From assembly GCA_910588885.1 (NCBI GenBank), contig CAJUSQ010000099.1:1-11142 (forward strand): a stretch of DNA of 11,142 nt, in the 5' to 3' direction. The stretch is from an uncultured Lachnospiraceae bacterium. GTDB lineage: Bacteria; Bacillota; Clostridia; Lachnospirales; Lachnospiraceae. A program made the translations under genes and the position numbers. Position 1 is the first letter of the stretch; each line of letters begins with the position of its first letter. Positions 6,633 through 11,142 of the stretch are shown in pieces. The notes under the pieces are model-generated. The model was given only the letters and a program-made list of their open reading frames with translations. It ran no database searches and had not been told where the DNA came from.

Positions 6633-6914
6633 ATGCGGATTTGCATATTGGACGGGAGAAAAATAAAAGACAGGGATATGCTCCATGATACCCTGGCTCT
6701 AAGCCTGAAGCTGCCGGACTGGTATGGCCGGAATCTGGACGCCCTGCTGGATTGCCTGACGGAGTTACAGGAAGAAACATATGTTCGAATGTTGTGGGAA
6801 GAGGATTTGGCAATACATTTGAAAGGGTATGAGAAAGCTTTGAAAAAGGTACTGCAACGGGCGTCGGAGGAAAACCCGAAAGTACGCTGGGCAGTGGAGC
6901 AGAAGAGGGCTTAA
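6633..6914 (+). CDS. Barstar-family ribonuclease inhibitor (immunity protein)
   Basis: A 93-residue cytosolic protein of the barstar family, predicted to bind and block the adjacent barnase-type RNase before export. The core LPDWYGRNLDALLDCLTEL (27-45) matches barstar LPEYYGENLDALWDCLTGW. The inhibitory Asp35 and Asp39 correspond to Asp36 and Asp40, Cys40 to Cys41, and Tyr29 and Trp38 are replaced by Trp30 and Leu39. These swaps may match the loss of Arg59 and Asp54 in the partner RNase, a sign of co-adaptation. There is no signal peptide. The ATG is 2 nt after the RNase stop, with GGAGAGG inside the RNase 3' end as ribosome site, so the two are translationally coupled. The length is close to barstar (89-90 residues). 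Confidence 0.93.
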   Translation: MRICILDGRKIKDRDMLHDTLALSLKLPDWYGRNLDALLDCLTELQEETYVRMLWEEDLAIHLKGYEKALKKVLQRASEENPKVRWAVEQKRA

Positions 6915-6987
6915 GGAGTCCGGACAGGGGAACGGTTACCGGAGGATGCGGTTTTCCCCCCTCCATGCCCATCCTTACAAAGCTTCC

Positions 6988-7014
6988 CTTCGAAAAAAGC
7001 TCTTTGAAAAAAGC
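6988..7014 (+). repeat. Tandem 14-bp A-tract repeat next to the leader promoter
   Basis: CTTCGAAAAAAGC (6988-7000) and CTTTGAAAAAAGC (7002-7014) differ at one base and are one base apart. They end just before the -35 at 7017. They may act as an UP-like A-tract element or as an operator. The 6915-6987 stretch before them holds only a GGGGAA/TTCCCC hairpin without a T-run. Confidence 0.6.
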
Positions 7015-7016
7015 GC

Positions 7017-7045
7017 TTGACAAATCATGGAAGCTATGCTTAAAT
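7017..7045 (+). promoter_or_regulatory. Strong sigma-A promoter of the ABC exporter leader
   Basis: A consensus -35 TTGACA (7017-7022), a 17-nt spacer and -10 TTAAAT (7040-7045) with a TG two bases before it (extended -10). Transcription should start near 7052. It is the best promoter match in the window and drives the leader that precedes the ABC exporter genes. Confidence 0.85.
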
Positions 7046-7089
7046 AGAAACAGTCTTTGACAAATATGAAAGAAAGCGAGGTAAAAAAG

Positions 7090-7179
7090 ATGTTGAAAGA
7101 TAAAATGATGAACACTATTAAATTAAATCAAGACTATATTTTTAATTACCTCGATGGGCTTTGGCAGGATTTGATGTGA
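7090..7179 (+). CDS. 29-residue putative leader peptide
   Basis: ATG at 7090 to TGA at 7177-7179, too short for a normal gene call. GAGG (7078-7081) lies 8 nt before the ATG. The peptide begins MLKDKMMNTIKLNQ, continues with an aromatic-rich DYIFNYLDGLW segment and ends QDLM. It has no membrane helix or known domain. It is more AT-rich than nearby genes. Its position, about 40 nt after a strong promoter and upstream of an intrinsic terminator, suggests a cis-acting leader peptide whose translation reports ribosome stalling. Codons 19-21 contain the bases complementary to the terminator 5' arm. It could also be a fragment of an older gene. Confidence 0.5.
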   Translation: MLKDKMMNTIKLNQDYIFNYLDGLWQDLM

Positions 7180-7318
7180 CAGGAATCGGGAGGAAGGAAA
7201 CCTACCCAGGGCATGCAAAAGGTTTATGGGTTTGCATGACATATTTGAATCTGTTCAGACGCTTCCGGCGCAGGCCGGATGGAGCAGCTGTGAAGAGCCA
7301 ATACATTCGTTTTGAGTT

Positions 7319-7348
7319 ACCGTGGTAATTAGTTACCGCGGTTTTTTT
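7319..7348 (+). terminator. Intrinsic terminator in the ABC exporter leader
   Basis: ACCGTGGTAA (7319-7328) pairs with TTACCGCGGT (7333-7342) over 10 bp with one G-U wobble and a 4-nt loop TTAG, followed by a run of seven T (7342-7348). A clear rho-independent terminator pointing towards, and lying 169 nt before, the ABC exporter genes on the same strand. Confidence 0.9.
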
Positions 7349-7366
7349 ATGTGTAGGAGCGCACAG

Positions 7367-7441
7367 ATGAAATGGTTGCTTACGCAACCTGCTCTGCAGC
7401 GCTGCAAGCCTGATAATGCCTGCAGCGGGGCTTTGATTTGA
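7367..7441 (+). CDS. 24-residue second putative leader peptide
   Basis: ATG at 7367 to TGA at 7439-7441, with AGGAG (7355-7359) at an ideal 7-nt distance. It begins 18 nt after the terminator T-run, so it would be translated only on read-through transcripts. The peptide starts MKWLLTQPALQRC and has no recognisable domain. Two hairpins fall within it: GGTTGC/GCAACC (7374-7379 with 7384-7389) and CGCTGCA/TGCAGCG (7400-7406 with 7421-7427). It could give a second, translational control step, or be a chance ORF. Confidence 0.35.
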   Translation: MKWLLTQPALQRCKPDNACSGALI

Positions 7442-7517
7442 CCGGAACACCAATCGAATGGCACATCAAACACTTGGCGCATTGAGGGTCTTGAGACACG
7501 GCAAAGGGGGAAAGATT

Positions 7518-9251
7518 TTGAAAAAACTGAGAATGTATATTTTGAAACACTGGTATGCATATCTGTTTGCCATAATCTGTATGGTAGTAGCGATTGTTTT
7601 GGATATGTTATATCCTGTTATAACAAAAAGCATCGTAGATGACGTAATCATCGGCGGGGATATGAGCCTTCTGACGGGGCTTCTGGCCGGAATCTTTGCG
7701 GTTGGCCTGGGCCGGTGCCTGGGAGGGTACTTCAAGGAATATACCTTTGACTCTGTCAGCGTGAAGATAGGCTCTGCGTTGCGGAAGGACCTGTTTTCCC
7801 ATATCCAGGGGCTTTCCATGGACTATTTTGACGATACCAACACCGGGGAGCTGATGGCCCGGATTAAGGATGATGTGGACTATATCTGGAATGCCATGGG
7901 GTATGTGGGAATGCTGGCGATTGAAGTGGTGATCCATGTGTCCATTGTACTGTTTTGCATGTTCCGGCTGAATTGGAAGCTGGCGGTGATTCCCACGGTG
8001 CTTATGGCTCTGATCGGCGCCATTGCGATTTTTATGGAACAGAAGCTGGACCATATTTACGAAGAGATCAGTGAGGAAAATGCAAAGCTTACCACCATTG
8101 CAGAAGAGAACCTGGCAGGGGTGCGGACCGTGAAGGCGTTTGCAAGAGAAGGATTTGAAATCCGGAAATTCCTGTCCCACAACAAACGATACTATGATTT
8201 GAACATGAAGCAGGCCAAGGTGCTGGTACGATACTACCCGGTGTTCCAGTTTGCCGGGAAGCTGCTGCCGGTGGGAATGGTGCTTTTGGGCGGCGGAATG
8301 GTTTTAAAGGGGGAAATGACACTGGGAACCCTGGTGGCTTTTGCGGAATACTGCCGGAACATCGTCTGGCCGATGGAAATGCTGGGCTGGCTGACCAACG
8401 ATATTTCCACAGCCGTTGCATCCTATAAGAAAATCCGCAAAATTTATCAGGAGACCTCCTCCATTCAGGAGGCCAGGGAGCCGGAAGTGCTGCCGGAGGT
8501 AACCGGGGCCCTTTCTTTCGAGCATGTGGATTTCAAAAGGGGAGACAGCCGGATTCTTACGGATATTTCCTTTTCCCTGAAGCCGGGGCAGACCCTGGGC
8601 ATTATGGGGGCTACCGGCTCGGGAAAGACGTCGATCGTCAATCTGCTGCTGCGGTTTTTTGATGCGGACGGCGGGGCTGTGAAGTTGGACGGAAAGAATG
8701 TGAAAGAATTAACATTGCACCAGGTACGCAGCAGCATTTCCCTGGTTATGCAGGACGTATTCCTGTTTTCCGACACCATTGAAGAAAATATTAAGATGGG
8801 AAGGCGTCACAGCCTGGATCGGGAAACCATGGAGCAGGCGGCAGAGCTTTCAAAGGCCCAGGGCTTTATCCGGGAGATGCAGGAACAATACGACACGATT
8901 ATCGGGGAGCGGGGCGTGGGCCTTTCCGGCGGGCAGAAGCAGAGGATCAGTATAGCCAGGGCCATTGCAAAGCAGAACCCCATTCTGGTGCTGGATGATT
9001 CCACCTCCGCCCTGGACATGGAAACGGAATTCCAGATCCAGAAATCCCTGGAAAAATTAAAAGACACTACGAAGATTATTATTGCACACCGTATTTCGGC
9101 AGTCCGGAACGCGGACGAAATTATTTTTCTGGAAAACGGAAGGATTTCGGAGCGGGGGACCCATGACGGGCTGATGGGACAGCGGGGGCTGTATTATCAG
9201 ACCTACCTTGCCCAATACGGTGGGGAAGAAGAGGTGGCTGCATGGCAGTAA
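7518..9251 (+). CDS. Heterodimeric ABC exporter subunit with degenerate Walker B (BmrC/LmrC type)
   Basis: 577 residues from a TTG at 7518. This start is preferred because AAAGGGGG lies about 7 nt before it, whereas the upstream in-frame ATG (7458) has no ribosome site and would add 20 non-family residues. An ATG at 7533 is a further option. The layout is a six-helix type IV exporter membrane domain (about 10-310), then an ATPase domain. Positions count from the TTG: Walker A GATGSGKT (364-371), Q-loop Gln412, canonical signature LSGGQ (469-473), Walker B ending LVLDDSTSALD, in which the catalytic Glu is Asp494, and switch His524. The Asp marks the degenerate ATP site of heterodimeric exporters. 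With the next gene it should form a drug or lipid efflux pump in the cell membrane. It follows an attenuator-like leader and overlaps the next gene by 10 nt. Confidence 0.95.
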   Translation: MKKLRMYILKHWYAYLFAIICMVVAIVLDMLYPVITKSIVDDVIIGGDMSLLTGLLAGIFAVGLGRCLGGYFKEYTFDSVSVKIGSALRKDLFSHIQGLSMDYFDDTNTGELMARIKDDVDYIWNAMGYVGMLAIEVVIHVSIVLFCMFRLNWKLAVIPTVLMALIGAIAIFMEQKLDHIYEEISEENAKLTTIAEENLAGVRTVKAFAREGFEIRKFLSHNKRYYDLNMKQAKVLVRYYPVFQFAGKLLPVGMVLLGGGMVLKGEMTLGTLVAFAEYCRNIVWPMEMLGWLTNDISTAVASYKKIRKIYQETSSIQEAREPEVLPEVTGALSFEHVDFKRGDSRILTDISFSLKPGQTLGIMGATGSGKTSIVNLLLRFFDADGGAVKLDGKNVKELTLHQVRSSISLVMQDVFLFSDTIEENIKMGRRHSLDRETMEQAAELSKAQGFIREMQEQYDTIIGERGVGLSGGQKQRISIARAIAKQNPILVLDDSTSALDMETEFQIQKSLEKLKDTTKIIIAHRISAVRNADEIIFLENGRISERGTHDGLMGQRGLYYQTYLAQYGGEEEVAAWQ

Positions 9252-11029
9252 ATTCTTACCGGGAAGACGAACAGGTTGGGAGCCTGGGAAAGCTGCAGAC
9301 CCTGAAGCGTTTGTTTTCCTACCTATTTATATATAAAAAGCAGGTGATCCTGGTGCTGCTGTGCATGGCAGTAACCGTGGCGATTTCCCTGGTGAACCCG
9401 TTGATTGTAGAGCAGGCCATTGATGTGAATATCGCGGAAGGGGACCTGCAAGGTCTCTATAGCCTGGCGGCTTTTACCCTGATTATAAATTTGGTATTCA
9501 TTGTCCTGGTGAAAATACGGATGTATGTGATGTCCAAGGTCTCGAACCAGATTCTTCTGGATATCCGCCAGGAGCTGTATGTACATATCCAGACCCTGTC
9601 CTTTTCCTTTTTTGACAGCAGGCCCACCGGGAAGATTCTGGCCCGGATTATCGGGGATGTGAATTCCTTAAAGCAGGTGCTGGTAAACGCGGTTACAACT
9701 TTGATTCCTGACTTTGTGACCATCTGCGGCGTGGTAGTTATTATGCTGGTGAAAGACTGGAAGCTGGGCCTGGCTTCCTTAAGCAGTATCCCGCTGATGG
9801 CGGTAGCGGTCTGGATCATTCAGACAAAATCCCATAAACGCTGGCAGATTTTCCGGAAAAAGGCGTCAAATCTGAACGCCTATGTCCATGAGGATATTGC
9901 GGGTATGAGCGTGGTGCAGAGCTTCCGGGCGGAAGAAGAAACCCTTGAGGTCTTTGACGGGCTGGTGGAAGAGCACAAAAAGGCGTTTCGGGATGCGGTA
10001 CGTCTGTCGGATATGTTCGGGCCGGCAGTAGATATCTGTTGGGGCCTGGGAGCCATGATCCTCTACTGGGCAGGGATTCAGCTTATCGGGGCGGAATACG
10101 TGTCCATAGGGACCCTGGTGGTGTTCGGCACCTATATCAGCATGTTCTGGAGCCCGGTGATGAACCTGAGTAATTTTTACAATCAGGTGGTAACCAATCT
10201 GACAGCGGCAGAACGTATATTCGATATATTGGATACCCAGCCGGAGATTGTAGACGGCAAGGAAGTGACGGAGCTTCCGGATATCCGGGGGAAAGTGGAA
10301 TTTTCCGATGTTTCCTTTACCTATGACGAGGGGACGCCGGCGGAGACGAAAGTGCTTTCCCATGTGAGCTTTACGGCCGCACCCGGGGAAACCATTGCCC
10401 TGGTAGGGCCGACCGGAGCCGGGAAGACGACGGTGGTAAACCTGATCAGCCGTTTTTACGATATCCAGGAGGGGAAAATACTGATTGACGGCTATGATAT
10501 CCGAAAGGTTTCCATGGAGAGTTTAAGGAGGCAGATGGGCGTAATGACCCAGGACAATTTTATTTTCCAGGGGACGGTCCGGGAAAATATTGCCTATGGG
10601 AAAATAGACGCCACCGACGAAGAGATCCGGCAGGCCGCAAAGGCCGTCAATGCCCATGGATTTATTGAGAAGCTGGAAAAAGGCTACGATACGGAGCTGA
10701 AGGAGCGGGGAGCCGGACTGTCCATCGGGCAGCGGCAGCTGATTGCTTTTGCCAGGACGATGGTGAGTATGCCCCGGATCCTGATTTTGGACGAAGCTAC
10801 CTCCAGTATCGATACCCATACGGAGCTTTTGGTGCAGCAGGGGATTGAAGCGCTGCTGAAGGGCCGTACCAGCTTTGTGATTGCCCACCGCCTTTCCACG
10901 ATTCAGAAGGCGGACCGGATCTTTGTCATAGACCGGGGCGGTATCCTGGAACAGGGCAGCCCGGCAGAGCTGATGGAGAAAAAAGGCCATTATTACCGGC
11001 TGTACATGGCGCAGTTTAAAAATGCCTGA
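9242..11029 (+). CDS. Heterodimeric ABC exporter subunit with catalytic Walker B (BmrD/LmrD type)
   Basis: 595 residues with the same fused layout: transmembrane domain (about 25-320) followed by the ATPase domain. Motifs are Walker A GPTGAGKT (389-396), Q-loop Gln437, signature LSIGQ (493-497) in which the second Gly of LSGGQ is Ile, Walker B ILILDEATSSID with catalytic Glu518, and switch His549. The altered signature complements the Asp-for-Glu change in the partner: the consensus site would use this subunit's Walker A/B with the partner's LSGGQ, and the degenerate site the reverse. This is the known asymmetry of BmrCD, LmrCD and TM287/288. The ATG lies within the 3' end of the first subunit gene (10-nt overlap) with GAGGTGG just upstream, so the subunits are made together. 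The substrate is unknown; multidrug export is the usual role. Confidence 0.95.
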   Translation: MAVNSYREDEQVGSLGKLQTLKRLFSYLFIYKKQVILVLLCMAVTVAISLVNPLIVEQAIDVNIAEGDLQGLYSLAAFTLIINLVFIVLVKIRMYVMSKVSNQILLDIRQELYVHIQTLSFSFFDSRPTGKILARIIGDVNSLKQVLVNAVTTLIPDFVTICGVVVIMLVKDWKLGLASLSSIPLMAVAVWIIQTKSHKRWQIFRKKASNLNAYVHEDIAGMSVVQSFRAEEETLEVFDGLVEEHKKAFRDAVRLSDMFGPAVDICWGLGAMILYWAGIQLIGAEYVSIGTLVVFGTYISMFWSPVMNLSNFYNQVVTNLTAAERIFDILDTQPEIVDGKEVTELPDIRGKVEFSDVSFTYDEGTPAETKVLSHVSFTAAPGETIALVGPTGAGKTTVVNLISRFYDIQEGKILIDGYDIRKVSMESLRRQMGVMTQDNFIFQGTVRENIAYGKIDATDEEIRQAAKAVNAHGFIEKLEKGYDTELKERGAGLSIGQRQLIAFARTMVSMPRILILDEATSSIDTHTELLVQQGIEALLKGRTSFVIAHRLSTIQKADRIFVIDRGGILEQGSPAELMEKKGHYYRLYMAQFKNA

Positions 11030-11038
11030 AGAAACAGG

Positions 11039-11096
11039 GCCTGGATACCAGGCTGCGGCACCAATAAAAAGGAACCCTGCTGTTAAGAGGTTCTTT
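11039..11096 (+). terminator. Possible terminator hairpins after the ABC operon
   Basis: Two hairpins follow the ABC stop: GCCTGG/CCAGGC (11039-11044 with 11048-11053, 3-nt loop, no T-run) and AAAGGAACC/GGTTCTTT (11068-11076 with 11089-11096, one bulged G), the latter preceded by A-rich and ending in T-rich sequence. The second could act as a weak terminator. No gene is visible from 11030 to the right edge. Confidence 0.35.
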
Positions 11097-11142
11097 CTGA
11101 ACTTTGGGTATGACAGCACCGCAATTAAGCCGTCAGATAAGT

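Larger units (their letters stand above)
7052..7348 (+). promoter_or_regulatory. Structured leader with terminator: predicted attenuator of the ABC exporter operon
   Basis: From the predicted start (about 7052) to the terminator the RNA holds a 29-codon ORF and then three structures. These are an 8-bp hairpin CATGCAAA/TTTGCATG (7212-7219 with 7231-7238), a two-part stem (CTGTTC 7251-7256 with GAGCAG 7282-7287, enclosing TCCGGC 7264-7269 with GCCGGA 7274-7279), and the intrinsic terminator. AATTACC (7144-7150), inside the small ORF, is fully complementary to GGTAATT (7324-7330) in the terminator 5' arm and loop, with two further pairs after one mismatch, so terminator and antiterminator could be exclusive. 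The family precedent is bmrB-bmrCD of B. subtilis. The pairings are seen in the sequence; the regulation is inferred. I recognise no known riboswitch or T-box class here. Confidence 0.5.

Noticed and set aside
6927..6959. GGGGAA/TTCCCC hairpin after barstar as a terminator
   Set aside because: Short, with an uneven internal loop, and followed by CTCC rather than a T-run.
7057..7085. Second TTGACAAAT as an alternative promoter
   Set aside because: TTGACA at 7057-7062 has no -10-like sequence at 16-18 nt; it just repeats 9 bases of the first -35 region.
7319..7348. Terminator sequence GGTAATTAGTTACCGCGG resembles the T-box antiterminator consensus
   Set aside because: No true AGGGTGGNACCGCG element, no specifier stem, and the downstream genes are an ABC exporter rather than an amino-acid or tRNA synthetase gene.
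7437..7465. TTGACC as -35 of a separate promoter right before the ABC genes
   Set aside because: No acceptable -10 at 16-18 nt.
1..11142. CRISPR arrays, tRNA or rRNA genes, insertion sequences, integrases
   Set aside because: No regularly spaced repeats, tRNA cloverleaf, rRNA-like segment or transposase/integrase motif was seen.

Overview
The window looks like chromosomal DNA from an anaerobic, low-to-mid GC Firmicute, most likely a Lachnospiraceae-type gut Clostridium. The grounds are consistent Shine-Dalgarno sites (AGGAGG/GGAGG-like), sigma-A type promoters, a Gram-positive style gene repertoire (AzlCD, barnase/barstar, MprF-type flippase domain, BmrCD-type ABC pair) and the overall codon style. 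The species cannot be fixed from the sequence alone.

Left part (1-4561, all on the minus strand). Reading in the direction of transcription, the order is: a family 2 glycosyltransferase (4561-3539); a small permuted papain-like (NlpC/P60/YiiX-type) predicted cysteine hydrolase (3465-2887); a polytopic protein of the lysylphosphatidylglycerol-synthase transmembrane/flippase family that lacks the synthase domain (2897-1764); an AraC-type cupin-HTH regulator (1750-704); and the first 173 codons of a GH13 alpha-glucosidase that runs off the left edge (519-1). The first three look like a cell-envelope module. The regulator sits 13 nt behind the flippase gene and directly upstream of the glucosidase, so it may control the sugar gene.

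Centre (4562-6914). A 317-bp divergent intergenic region carries predicted promoters in both directions and a tandem 10-bp direct repeat. To its right, on the plus strand, lie azlC and azlD, a two-component branched-chain amino-acid exporter with an 11-nt overlap. They are followed by a toxin/immunity pair: a predicted lipoprotein that carries a barnase-family ribonuclease domain at the end of a repetitive linker, and a cytosolic barstar-family inhibitor that begins 2 nt after the ribonuclease stop.

Right part (6915-11142, plus strand). A strong promoter (TTGACA-17-TTAAAT with extended -10) starts a roughly 300-nt leader holding an unlisted 29-codon ORF, several hairpins and a clear intrinsic terminator at 7319-7348. 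Part of the small ORF is complementary to the 5' arm of that terminator. A second short ORF with a good ribosome site follows the terminator. Then come two overlapping genes for a heterodimeric type IV ABC exporter. One subunit has a Walker B Asp in place of the catalytic Glu, and the other has a changed signature motif, which is the pattern of BmrCD/LmrCD/TM287-288 transporters with one degenerate ATP site. The layout suggests ribosome-mediated transcription attenuation of a multidrug exporter, similar in principle to what is known for B. subtilis bmrB-bmrCD.

The most interesting items are this attenuator, the surface-anchored barnase with its 42-bp repeat linker, and the GT2/papain-like/flippase module.
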